Shown piece after piece: positions 22,658 to 30,216 of a stretch of DNA of 39,158 nucleotides. Position 1 is the stretch's first letter; every line of letters begins with the position of its first letter. The DNA comes from Acetobacteraceae bacterium (GTDB taxonomy: Bacteria; Pseudomonadota; Alphaproteobacteria; Zavarziniales; Zavarziniaceae), in the NCBI GenBank assembly GCA_947379865.1, contig CANCOY010000019.1, positions 1-39,158 on the forward strand, given 5' to 3'. Under the pieces are notes generated by a model. It was not told where the DNA came from. It saw nothing but the letters and a program-made list of their open reading frames with translations, and searched no databases. The translations under genes were made by a program, and so were the position numbers.

Positions 22658-24094
22658 TCAAGCCTCCAGATGGGGGCGGGCCAGGGGCGCCGCCTTCCAG
22701 AAATAGGTACGGAACCCGCGCTTGCGGTCGGCCGCCTTGATGCGGAAGCGCATGCGCATGGCATCCCCCACCGCCGGGGTGGTGCGGCCGGTGTCGACCA
22801 TTTCCATCATCACCCGGGCGCCATTTTCAAACTGGATCAGGCCAAAGTGAAAGGGCGGATCGGGTGAGAAATTCAGGCGGTCGGCAGTGATGGAGACAAC
22901 CCGGGCCGGCACCTCCACCAGGCGGATGTCGTCCTGTGTGTCGATCTCGTGCGAGCCGGGAGAAACGGAGATCCGGCTCTTGGGGAACTGCACCACGCCT
23001 GTCTTGCGGCAAATCCCGCCGATGAAGCCATGCATGGCCCGCGCACCGCGCCACAGCACCGAGGCCGGTACCTTTGGGTCAGCCTCGGAACGCGGCCCCC
23101 AGTCGAGGTCGACCGCGCCCTCAAGGCTCAGCAGGCGGACATATTCATCAAAGCCATGGCCCTCAGCCAAAGCGGGGCCGGCGCTGGGGCGGGCGGGATT
23201 GGCGGTGACGCGGAACACGCCCACATCACAGCCACTGCCAAAGCCCGCCACCAGCACCACATCGCCCGGCGCCGCACGCTCCAGCGCCAGGGCCAGGCCA
23301 AACAGGGGCAGGGCGGCGCCAAGGTCGCCAGCGGCGGCCTGAATATCGGCGCAGACATTGGGCGCCTTCAGGCCACAGGCGGCGGCTGCCGCCTTGTAGG
23401 TGCCAGAAACAGGGTCTGGCACGGCGGCCAGGGTGACGTCGCCGGGCTTCACACCAGCCTCGGCCAAGGCGGTGCGAATGGCGGGGGCGAGGATTTCCGC
23501 CACGGCAATGTCGCGCACCCAGCGCTCTTCGGCGGCATAGGGGGCGGGGCGGCCGGCAGAGGCATAGACATCCACCAGATCGCGGTTGATGGAGGCCTGG
23601 CCCAGCAGGCGCGCCAGCCCCTCGCCCGGGCCAACCAGCGCCGCTGCCGCGCCATCGCCCCAGCCAAGCTCCTGGCTGCTGCCGGGCTTTACCGGCCGCC
23701 GCTCGCCGGTGGTGACAAGGCTGGTACGACCGCTCTGTCCCAGGCGGTCGAGCAAAGCGGCAAAGCCGGCGCGGCGGCAGCCCGCCACATCAAGGCTGCG
23801 GATATCGGGGGAAAGATTCAACGCCTCCCCCACCAGGGTGCCATGGGCACGCTCGGTAAACGGCGCAGAGGTTGAGCCGAAGATGATGGTGCCGGGCGCG
23901 GGTGCGTCGGCAGTGGCAAGGCGGGCCGCCTCGACTGCCATGGTCAGGGCGTCTTCATCATGGGCGGCCACGGCGCGGCGGCCCTTTTGCCCGCCTCCCA
24001 GACCGGACCAGCGCAGGGCCTTGGCGGCCGCCGTACGGTCAAAGCGCAGCAGGGGCAGATAGGCGCCCGTGGCAAGAATTGCGTTATCGCCCAA
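22658..24094 (-). CDS. HMG-CoA-synthase-like protein fused to a C-terminal OB-fold (DUF35-type) domain
   Basis: A 478-residue protein. Residues 1-320 have the thiolase/ketosynthase-like fold of the HMG-CoA synthase family (ILATGAYLPLLRFDR, GSTSAPFTER, DVAGCRRAGFAALL, GWGDGAAAALVGP). Residues 335-478 form a DUF35-type OB-fold (ARVVSITADRLNF, FGLIQFENGARVMMEM). Compared with archaeal HMGS the nucleophile Cys106 is kept, but the Glu of GSE is Thr75 and the catalytic His segment is changed (VPDPVSG). The zinc ribbon keeps only one Cys. Start TTG 24094 is chosen for GGGGAG 8 bases upstream; ATG 24160 would put the operator palindrome inside the gene. First gene of the ten-gene operon. Confidence 0.83.
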   Translation of the reverse strand: MGDNAILATGAYLPLLRFDRTAAAKALRWSGLGGGQKGRRAVAAHDEDALTMAVEAARLATADAPAPGTIIFGSTSAPFTERAHGTLVGEALNLSPDIRSLDVAGCRRAGFAALLDRLGQSGRTSLVTTGERRPVKPGSSQELGWGDGAAAALVGPGEGLARLLGQASINRDLVDVYASAGRPAPYAAEERWVRDIAVAEILAPAIRTALAEAGVKPGDVTLAAVPDPVSGTYKAAAAACGLKAPNVCADIQAAAGDLGAALPLFGLALALERAAPGDVVLVAGFGSGCDVGVFRVTANPARPSAGPALAEGHGFDEYVRLLSLEGAVDLDWGPRSEADPKVPASVLWRGARAMHGFIGGICRKTGVVQFPKSRISVSPGSHEIDTQDDIRLVEVPARVVSITADRLNFSPDPPFHFGLIQFENGARVMMEMVDTGRTTPAVGDAMRMRFRIKAADRKRGFRTYFWKAAPLARPHLEA

Positions 24095-24137
24095 CGGCGT
24101 TGCTCCCCGGCTTTTGTTGTTGTTCAAAAAGTAAAAC

Positions 24138-24165
24138 GCTTGCGTACCGTACGCAAGCATATAAT
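24138..24165. promoter_or_regulatory. Divergent promoter with a 21-bp palindromic operator
   Basis: GCTTGCGTAC and GTACGCAAGC form a perfect palindrome around a central C (24138-24158). It is followed directly by a perfect TATAAT (24160-24165) reading toward the MarR gene. On the other strand, TTGCGT within the palindrome and a TACTTT 17 bp further could drive the ten-gene operon. It is most simply the operator of the MarR regulator encoded at 24261, controlling both directions. Confidence 0.72.
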
Positions 24166-24260
24166 ATGGATCTGCTTGAAACGGGGCTCTGGATCGCGGA
24201 CTGTGCGTCTGTCTGCGGCGCGTGGCGCGGGCATGCATGGCAGGGTCACCGGGGGAACGA

Positions 24261-24848
24261 ATGGCGGATCTGGAAACAGAATTGAGATTTGGCTTTCTGG
24301 TGCACGATGTGTCGCGCCTGCGCCGTAACCTGTTTGATCGCGCCTTCAAGCCACTTGGCATCACCCGTTCGCAATGGTGGGTGGTCGCTTTTCTCTCTCG
24401 CCGCGATGGCATGCCGCAACGTCAGCTTGCTGATGAACTTGATGTGGGCAAGGTGGCCCTTGGCGGCCTGGTGGACCGGCTTGAGGCGGCAGGTCTCGTT
24501 GAGCGCCGGGCCGATGCCGACGACCGCCGGGTCAAGCGCGTGTTCCTCACGCCCGAGGGCAAGTCGCTGGTGGCACGCCTGCGCGACAGCAGCACCGAGG
24601 GCGAACGTCGCCTGATGGAGGGGGTTTCCGAAGGAGACCTCGACGTGGCGGTGCGCGTGCTCCGCACCATGAAAGACAGGCTGCTTGGCCTGCTCGGCCC
24701 CGATGATGTGGTGGCCGGGCTGGATGAAGATAACGAAAACGACGTGCGCGTGCTGGCCCGCACAGGCAGCGGCGCAGCGCGCGATGAAAAGGGAGGTCGT
24801 GGTGAAGGGACTGTCGGGGAAGATCGCCGTCGTAACGGGCGGGGGTAG
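24261..24848 (+). CDS. MarR family transcriptional regulator, BadR-like by context
   Basis: A 195-residue winged-helix regulator: FGFLVHDVSRLRRNLFDRAF, ITRSQWWVVAFLSRRDG, the recognition helix in QLADELDVGKVALGGLVDRLE, and the wing RRADADDRRVKRVFLT. A hydrophilic tail of about 35 residues overlaps the badH start. In Rhodopseudomonas palustris a MarR protein, BadR, controls alicyclic-acid genes including badH/badI and responds to 2-ketocyclohexanecarboxyl-CoA; the same neighbourhood here supports a similar role. The perfect palindrome upstream (24138-24158) is the likely operator. Start ATG 24261 has GGGGGA before it; a longer frame from 24222 is less likely. Confidence 0.88.
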   Translation: MADLETELRFGFLVHDVSRLRRNLFDRAFKPLGITRSQWWVVAFLSRRDGMPQRQLADELDVGKVALGGLVDRLEAAGLVERRADADDRRVKRVFLTPEGKSLVARLRDSSTEGERRLMEGVSEGDLDVAVRVLRTMKDRLLGLLGPDDVVAGLDEDNENDVRVLARTGSGAARDEKGGRGEGTVGEDRRRNGRG

Positions 24849-25557
24849 TGGGATCGGGCGTGGCATCGCGCTGCGGCTGGCAGCCGAGGGGGCAAAGGTT
24901 GCCGTCCTCGACCTGAGCGAGAGTGCCGCCGCCGAGACGGTGGCCCTTGCGGGCGGCAACGCGCGTGCCTATGTCGCCGACGTGTCGGACTATGCGGCGG
25001 TAACAGCCGCAGCGGACGCCATTGAAAGCGATCTGGGGCCGATCTGGCTCCTCGTCAACAATGCCGGCTGGGACAAGCCCATGCCGTTCCTCAAGACCGA
25101 CCAGGCCCTGTGGGACAAGATTATCCGGATCAATCTTTATGGTCCGCTGGTAACCCATCATGTTATCTGTCCGCGCATGGTTGCCCAGGGCGGCGGTCGC
25201 GTGGTCAACATCTCGTCCGATGCGGCCCGCGTGGGTACCAGTGACGAGGCGGTCTATTCCGCCTGCAAGGGTGGGCTTGTCGCCTTCACCAAGTCCATGG
25301 CCCGCGAACTTGCCCGCAAGAACGTGCTGCTGAACGCCGTCTGCCCGGGGCCGACCAACACACCGATGATGGCCGCCGTGCTGGGCGCCGGTGACGATGC
25401 CGTGAAGTGGAAGGACGCCATGGTGCGCGGCATTCCCCTGCGCCGCATGGGCGAGCCCGAGGATTACGCGGGCATCGTTGCCTTCCTGGCGTCGGATGAT
25501 GCCGGCTTCATCACTGGCCAGACACTGTCCGTGTCCGGCGGCATGAACATGATCTGA
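24802..25557 (+). CDS. badH: 2-hydroxycyclohexanecarboxyl-CoA dehydrogenase
   Basis: A 251-residue SDR closely resembling BadH: TGGGSGIG, NNAGWDKPMPFLKT, NISSDAARVGTSDEAVYSAC with catalytic Ser/Tyr/Lys (YSACK), VCPGPTNTPMM, and the C-terminal DDAGFITGQTLSVSGG. BadH oxidises 2-hydroxycyclohexane-1-carboxyl-CoA to the 2-keto compound with NAD. It is followed 10 bp later by badI, the same order as in R. palustris. The GTG at 24802 is preferred (AGGGAGG, 5-base gap); ATG 24784 is the alternative. Either way it overlaps the MarR gene, so co-regulation is likely. Ring substituents on the true substrate cannot be excluded. Confidence 0.88.
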   Translation: MKGLSGKIAVVTGGGSGIGRGIALRLAAEGAKVAVLDLSESAAAETVALAGGNARAYVADVSDYAAVTAAADAIESDLGPIWLLVNNAGWDKPMPFLKTDQALWDKIIRINLYGPLVTHHVICPRMVAQGGGRVVNISSDAARVGTSDEAVYSACKGGLVAFTKSMARELARKNVLLNAVCPGPTNTPMMAAVLGAGDDAVKWKDAMVRGIPLRRMGEPEDYAGIVAFLASDDAGFITGQTLSVSGGMNMI

Positions 25558-25567
25558 GGGAAACACC

Positions 25568-26362
25568 ATGTCTGCACAGCCCACCTTCGAGGACGTCCTT
25601 TACGAGATCCGTGGCCGCGCCGCCTGGATCACCATCAATCGTCCCAAGCTCTACAATGCCTTCCGTGCCCAGACGGTGGAGGACCTGATCAAGGCCTTCC
25701 AGACCGCAGCGGACGATCGCGGCGTCTCTGTCGTCGTCCTCACGGGCGCTGGCGACAAGGCGTTTTGTACGGGTGGCGACCAGTCTGCCCATGAAGGCAA
25801 TTACGATGGCCGTGGCGTCGTCGGCCTGCCCATGGACGAATTGCAGTCCATCATCCGCGACATTCCCAAGCCCGTGATTGCCCGGGTCAATGGCTTTGCC
25901 ATTGGCGGCGGCAATGTGCTGGCAACGCTGTGTGACCTGACCATCGCCTCGTCCACCGCCCAGTTCGGCCAGGTTGGCCCCAAGGTCGGCTCGGTCGATG
26001 CTGGCTGGGGCACGGCCTATCTCGCCCGTCTGGTGGGCGAGAAGAAGGCGCGCGAGATCTGGTATCTCTGCCGTCGCTATACTGCCGACGAGGCCTGCCA
26101 GATGGGCCTGGTGAACAAGGTGGTGCCTGCCGACCAGCTGGATGCCGAGGTTGAGGCCTGGTGCGCCGAAATCTCCGAGCGCAGCCCCACCGCCCTGGCG
26201 CTGGCCAAGCGCTCGTTCAACTGTGACACCGAGCAGATTCGCGGCATCAGCCAGTTCGCGCTCAACACGGTGAAGCTCTATTACGCCACCGAAGAGTCCA
26301 AGGAAGGCGTGCGTGCCTTCAACGAAAAGCGCACGCCCGATTTCCACAAGTTCGTACGCTAA
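25568..26362 (+). CDS. badI: 2-ketocyclohexanecarboxyl-CoA hydrolase (ring-opening)
   Basis: A 264-residue crotonase-fold enzyme with strong colinear identity to BadI: FEDVLYEIRG, NRPKLYNAFRAQT, AFCTGGDQSAHEGNYDGRG, NGFAIGGGNVLATLCDLTI, GQVGPKVGSVDAGWGTAYLA, ARLVGEKKAREIWYLCRRY and SPTALALAKRSFN. BadI hydrates and cleaves the beta-keto ring of 2-ketocyclohexane-1-carboxyl-CoA to a pimeloyl-CoA, and belongs to the MenB-like subgroup. Its presence points to a cyclohexanecarboxylate-type intermediate, possibly substituted. GAGGGAAA precedes the ATG. Confidence 0.93.
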   Translation: MSAQPTFEDVLYEIRGRAAWITINRPKLYNAFRAQTVEDLIKAFQTAADDRGVSVVVLTGAGDKAFCTGGDQSAHEGNYDGRGVVGLPMDELQSIIRDIPKPVIARVNGFAIGGGNVLATLCDLTIASSTAQFGQVGPKVGSVDAGWGTAYLARLVGEKKAREIWYLCRRYTADEACQMGLVNKVVPADQLDAEVEAWCAEISERSPTALALAKRSFNCDTEQIRGISQFALNTVKLYYATEESKEGVRAFNEKRTPDFHKFVR

Positions 26363-26431
26363 CAAAAAGACAGGCCGCACGGGGTGGGTGCCATGGGCAC
26401 CCACCTGAACGTGGCGCCAGAGGGGGAAACC

Positions 26432-27535
26432 ATGACCGAGATCATCGCCGCCGTACTCCGCGAAACCGGCGGCCCGTTCACCATCGAGACGGGCACCCTC
26501 GAGGCGCCCCGCGCAGATGAAATCCTTGTCCGCGTCCTCGGCGTTGGCCTGTGCCATACCGATCTGGTGGCGCGTGATCAGGTCATTCCCATTCCCTTTC
26601 CGGCGGTGCTGGGCCATGAAGGCTCGGGCATTGTGGAGGCCGTGGGCGCCAATGTCCGCAAGGTGGCGCCCGGCGACAAGGTGGTCCTCACCTTCCGCTC
26701 CTGTGGCGAGTGCCCCACCTGCCTGCGGGGCGAGCCGGCCTATTGCCACCAGTTTCCAATTCTGAATTTCGCGGGCGTCCGGCCCGACGGCAGCCATCCC
26801 ATCAGCATTGGTGGCGCTGCGGCCTCTGGCAATTTCTTTGGCCAGTCGTCCTTTGCCAGCCATGCCCTGGCCTATGAGCGCAATGTGGTGAAGGTGGCGG
26901 CCGATGCCCCCATCGAACTGCTGGGCCCGCTTGGCTGCGGCCTCCAGACCGGGGCAGGGGCCATCATGCGCTCGCTCGCCTGTCGCGCCGGGTCCTCCGT
27001 CCTCATCATGGGCACGGGGGCGGTTGGCCTTAGCGCCATCATGGCCGCCAAGGTGCAGGGCTGCACCACCATCATCGCGTCTGACCCCATGGCCGAGCGC
27101 CGCCGCCTTGCCCTAGAACTGGGGGCGACCCACGCCATTGATCCCCGCGCCGGTGACCTCGCCGTTGCGGTTCGCGAAATCCTTCCCCTTGGCGTCGACT
27201 ATGCCCTCGACACCTCGGGTCTGCCGGCGGTGATCGAAGGTGCCATTGGCTGCATGGCGCCGCGCGGGTCGTTGGGTCTGGTCGGTGTGCCGCCAGCGGC
27301 TGACGCCACCTTTGCCACTTTGCTGATTGCCTTCATCAGCCTTGGCCTCAGCGTGCATGGCATTATCGAGGGTGACAGCGATCCCGATGTGCTGATCCCG
27401 GAACTTGTGCGTCTGCATGCCGAGGGCCGCTTTCCGCTGGAACGCCTCGTCAAGGTCTATCCCATGGCCGAGATCAACCAGGCGGTCGCCGACCAGCATC
27501 ACGGTGTCTGTGTCAAGGTTGTGCTCAAGCCCTGA
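26432..27535 (+). CDS. Zinc-dependent alcohol dehydrogenase, aryl/terpenyl-alcohol type
   Basis: A 367-residue medium-chain dehydrogenase. Catalytic zinc ligands are Cys41 (GLCHTD), His62 (GHEGSG) and the Cys in LGCGLQTG. The structural zinc motif CGECPTCLRGEPAYC has four Cys. NAD binding is by GTGAVG. Layout and sequence resemble benzyl/geraniol/perillyl alcohol dehydrogenases (XylB-like). It may oxidise the primary alcohol made by the XylM-like oxygenase at 33251 to an aldehyde. No aldehyde dehydrogenase is visible in the window. Start at 26432 is supported by GGGGGAAA; the open frame begins earlier, at 26384. Confidence 0.92.
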   Translation: MTEIIAAVLRETGGPFTIETGTLEAPRADEILVRVLGVGLCHTDLVARDQVIPIPFPAVLGHEGSGIVEAVGANVRKVAPGDKVVLTFRSCGECPTCLRGEPAYCHQFPILNFAGVRPDGSHPISIGGAAASGNFFGQSSFASHALAYERNVVKVAADAPIELLGPLGCGLQTGAGAIMRSLACRAGSSVLIMGTGAVGLSAIMAAKVQGCTTIIASDPMAERRRLALELGATHAIDPRAGDLAVAVREILPLGVDYALDTSGLPAVIEGAIGCMAPRGSLGLVGVPPAADATFATLLIAFISLGLSVHGIIEGDSDPDVLIPELVRLHAEGRFPLERLVKVYPMAEINQAVADQHHGVCVKVVLKP

Positions 27536-27561
27536 GACGGGCGAGCGGCAGGGAACAGACA

Positions 27562-28698
27562 ATGTCACGGCTAGATGATCTGGAACCGGCAATTGCGCGC
27601 ACCCTTGCCCGCAAGGCCCTGGTGCGCGACCTTCCACCCTATACCCCCAAGGCAGCGGCAGAGATCGAGGCGGCCCTGCTGCGCCTGCTGGCAGCCCGGG
27701 GCCGTGGCAGCGCCGCCGTGCGTAATGTCAGGCGTCTTGCCGGTGGTGCCTCCAAGGAGCAGTTCGTCTTTGATCTGGTCGAGGGCGGCGCGTCTGAGAC
27801 CATGGTCCTGCGCATGGATCCGCCTGAGAGTGCGGTGGAGACCTCACGCCTGCGGGAATATCAGGTGATCCGCGCCATGGCCGGCGTGGTGCCGGTGCCA
27901 CCCGCCCGCTTTGTGGATGCCGATGGCAGCCTGCTGGGGCGGCCCGGCGTCATCACCGGATTCATTGGTGGTGTTACCAAGCCGAGTGACGTGACCAGTG
28001 CCCGCATCTCTGGCCTTGGCACCGACTTTGGCCCGCTCTGGCGCGGCCGCCTGAAGGAGGAGTTCGTCACCCGCCTGGCCCAGATCCATGGGCTGGACTG
28101 GCGCACAGCCGACCTTGCCGATTTCCAGGCGCCTGACGCGGACCCCCTCCAGGCGGCACGCTGGCAGGTGAACTGGTGGGCGCGTGTCTGGCAGGATGAT
28201 GTGGTGGAACCCCTGCCGATCATCGCGCTGGCCGAGCGCTGGCTGCGCGAGAACCTGCCGCAGACAACCGACCTTGTGGTGGTCCATGGGGACTACCGCG
28301 CCGGCAATTTTCTGTTCGACGAACAGGCCGCCCGGATGACGGCCATCCTCGACTGGGAACTGGTGCACATCGGCGATTTCCATGAAGACCTCAGCTGGGT
28401 GGTGCAGGGCATCTTTGGGCACCCGGATGATGCCGGCGTGCATCTTGCCAGTGGCCTGTTGCCACGCGACGCATTCCTGTCTGACTACAGCAAGGCCTCT
28501 GGCCGCAGCATCGATGCCAAGGCGTTACACTTCTATGAGGTGCTGGGGGTCTGGAAAACCGTGATCCTGAGTGGCGCCACCAGCCTGAGGGCGGCGCGCA
28601 ATGCCCACAGCCATCAGGATGTGCTGTTGTCGCTGCTGTCCATGGCGGCGCACCGCTTTGCCGCCGAACTGTGCGACCTTCTTGAACGCGGAGCCTGA
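27562..28698 (+). CDS. LvaA-like acyl-CoA kinase (aminoglycoside-phosphotransferase fold)
   Basis: A 378-residue APH-fold kinase. ATP/Mg and catalytic motifs: GGASKEQFVFDL (glycine-rich loop), HGDYRAGNFLFD with the catalytic Asp244, and ILDWELVHIGD. The group includes the kinase part of ACAD10/11 and LvaA of Pseudomonas, which phosphorylate the 4-hydroxyl of a 4-hydroxyacyl-CoA before phosphate elimination. It is followed 3 bp later by a small protein gene, as LvaA is by LvaB, and by SDR, crotonase and ACAD genes. A role in removing a hydroxyl group that blocks beta-oxidation is inferred; antibiotic resistance is unlikely here. Confidence 0.86.
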   Translation: MSRLDDLEPAIARTLARKALVRDLPPYTPKAAAEIEAALLRLLAARGRGSAAVRNVRRLAGGASKEQFVFDLVEGGASETMVLRMDPPESAVETSRLREYQVIRAMAGVVPVPPARFVDADGSLLGRPGVITGFIGGVTKPSDVTSARISGLGTDFGPLWRGRLKEEFVTRLAQIHGLDWRTADLADFQAPDADPLQAARWQVNWWARVWQDDVVEPLPIIALAERWLRENLPQTTDLVVVHGDYRAGNFLFDEQAARMTAILDWELVHIGDFHEDLSWVVQGIFGHPDDAGVHLASGLLPRDAFLSDYSKASGRSIDAKALHFYEVLGVWKTVILSGATSLRAARNAHSHQDVLLSLLSMAAHRFAAELCDLLERGA

Positions 28699-28701
28699 GC
28701 C

Positions 28702-29244
28702 ATGACCCCCTCTGCCGCCGACCGGATGGCCACCATGATGCGCGCCCTGGCTGAGGTTGTGCTGCCCGCCATTGATCCTGCCAACAGCCTTGCCGTGGAA
28801 CAGGCCCGGCTAGTGCTGGGGCACCTTGCTGTGCTCTCGGGCCAGGGGGATGAGGCGCGGCTTGATGCGCTGGAGCTTGCCAGCGAACAGGATCTGGCGC
28901 GGCAATTGCTGGCCCTGCCCGCCGGTGGCCCGCTGAGTGCGGCGGCACTGGCCAATCTGGCGACCGCACTTGCCCAGTCGGCTGATGGTCTGCTTGCCGC
29001 CAGCGCCCGTCGCACCGTCTTGCGGCGTGCGTTGGAAGAGCTGATGCGCGCCGCCTCTGACGATGGCTCCGACTCCCTGCGCGCCACCAGCTGGCGCCTG
29101 GGTCTGGCCCATGCCCGTGCCCAGGCCGACCGTGCGCGGGTCTGGTATGCCGCCGCCGGCTTTGAGAGTGAGCCGCAGATCTCCATCCCCGAGATGCTCA
29201 ATGCGCTGGAACAGGCGCGCCGCCCAGAGGAGTTACGCTTGTGA
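28702..29244 (+). CDS. Small helical partner of the acyl-CoA kinase (DUF6285-like, LvaB-like by position)
   Basis: A 180-residue, Ala/Leu-rich, predicted all-helical protein (SAADRMATMMRALAEVVLPA, SLAVEQARLVLGHLAVL). Genes of this type regularly follow APH-fold kinases; in the levulinate pathway LvaB is needed for LvaA activity. It starts 3 bp after the kinase stop, and its own stop overlaps the next gene (GTGA, 29241-29244). No catalytic motif is visible. I assign the DUF6285 name from memory of this gene pairing, so the family label is moderate confidence. Confidence 0.72.
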   Translation: MTPSAADRMATMMRALAEVVLPAIDPANSLAVEQARLVLGHLAVLSGQGDEARLDALELASEQDLARQLLALPAGGPLSAAALANLATALAQSADGLLAASARRTVLRRALEELMRAASDDGSDSLRATSWRLGLAHARAQADRARVWYAAAGFESEPQISIPEMLNALEQARRPEELRL

Positions 29245-30206
29245 TCCATCCCGAAGACGCAGAGTTCCGTCCCCGCCCGGCGGGTGAGTGGCGCTGGTGT
29301 GAAACCAACATGTTCCCCTTCTGCATTCCAGAGGCGCGCATCAGCGCCACCATCTATCTGGTCTCGCGCCCGGAACTGGGCGTGTGCATGAGCGACATCA
29401 CCATCCAGGACCGCATCACCGAGGCCTGGGAAGGCCAGCTCTATGTGGACAACCAGCAGCACCTGCCGTGCCCCACGTCACTGCTGGACTACAGCCTGCC
29501 CAACGGTCTGTCGGTCAAGGCGCTGGAGCCGCTGAAGCGCTATTCTGTCCAGTACAAGGGCATCGACGACACCGACTTCGATCTTGAGTTCAATTCCCTG
29601 ATGGCGCCGTTCGACATGAACGATCCGGCCATGGACCCCTGCGCCGCCGCGCGCCAGGGGGCTGGCTGGGACAAGGCCTTTGCCGGCCATTACGAAATCA
29701 CGGGCCGCATCACCGGCCGCGCCCGCATTCGTGGCAAGACCTATGACGTCGACTGCATTGATACGCTCGACCGCAGCTGGGGGCCGCGTGGCGAGCGTGA
29801 CAACAGCAATGCCATCTGGTTCCACGGCAGCTTTGGCGAGGCGCTGACGGTGCACGCCCTGGTGGGCCTCGATCCCGCCCGCACCGCGGAGTTTGGCAAG
29901 CTGATCAGCGGCTATGTGCTGGAAAACGGCGTGGTCCATGGCCTTGTCTCGGTCTCTGGCCGGTCAGAGCGCCGGGGTGCCTATCCCATGAGTTCGGAGA
30001 TCGAGGTGGTCGATGTCCGTGGCAAGCGTTTCCGCTTCACCGGCGCCACTATGAATGCCGGCCCCTGGGGCCCCTATCCCTCGGTGCTCTATCTCCAGTG
30101 TTTCATGCGCTGGAACATGGATGGCCTGATCGGCTATGGCGTGCAGCAGGATGTGCTGAGCCGCGCCTATATGTCCCGCAACCGCGACGCCCTCGCCATA
30201 CTCTGA
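29241..30206 (+). CDS. AttH/CrtC-like lipocalin-fold protein (DUF7065-like)
   Basis: A 321-residue protein with GTG start coupled to the upstream stop (GTGA). The motif DTLDRSWGPRGERDNSNAIWF is typical of the AttH/CrtC superfamily, whose double lipocalin barrels bind hydrophobic molecules (carotenoid hydratase CrtC, among others). Other blocks are NMFPFCIPEARISATIYL and GPWGPYPSVLYL. There is no signal peptide. Its operon position after the kinase pair suggests handling of a bulky hydrophobic pathway intermediate, perhaps hydration or isomerisation. This is inference. Confidence 0.75.
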   Translation: MIHPEDAEFRPRPAGEWRWCETNMFPFCIPEARISATIYLVSRPELGVCMSDITIQDRITEAWEGQLYVDNQQHLPCPTSLLDYSLPNGLSVKALEPLKRYSVQYKGIDDTDFDLEFNSLMAPFDMNDPAMDPCAAARQGAGWDKAFAGHYEITGRITGRARIRGKTYDVDCIDTLDRSWGPRGERDNSNAIWFHGSFGEALTVHALVGLDPARTAEFGKLISGYVLENGVVHGLVSVSGRSERRGAYPMSSEIEVVDVRGKRFRFTGATMNAGPWGPYPSVLYLQCFMRWNMDGLIGYGVQQDVLSRAYMSRNRDALAIL

Positions 30207-30216
30207 GACCGGATCC

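Noticed and set aside
24138..24158. The MarR palindrome as a member of the TACGCTAGCGTA operator family
   Set aside because: Its half-sites run in the opposite sense (GCGTAC/GTACGC) with longer arms; it is a different site type.
22658..24160. ATG at 24160 as start of the HMGS-like gene
   Set aside because: It would place the 21-bp palindrome inside the coding region and lacks a ribosome-binding site; the TTG at 24094 has GGGGAG at good spacing and begins the conserved domain.
26355..26366. TACGCTAACAAA after badI as a copy of the same operator
   Set aside because: The matching part is the coding end and stop codon of badI, and the right half-site is missing.
27562..28698. Aminoglycoside resistance gene
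   Set aside because: The APH fold is present, but the neighbours (small partner protein, SDR, crotonase, ACAD) match the acyl-CoA kinase context, not resistance.
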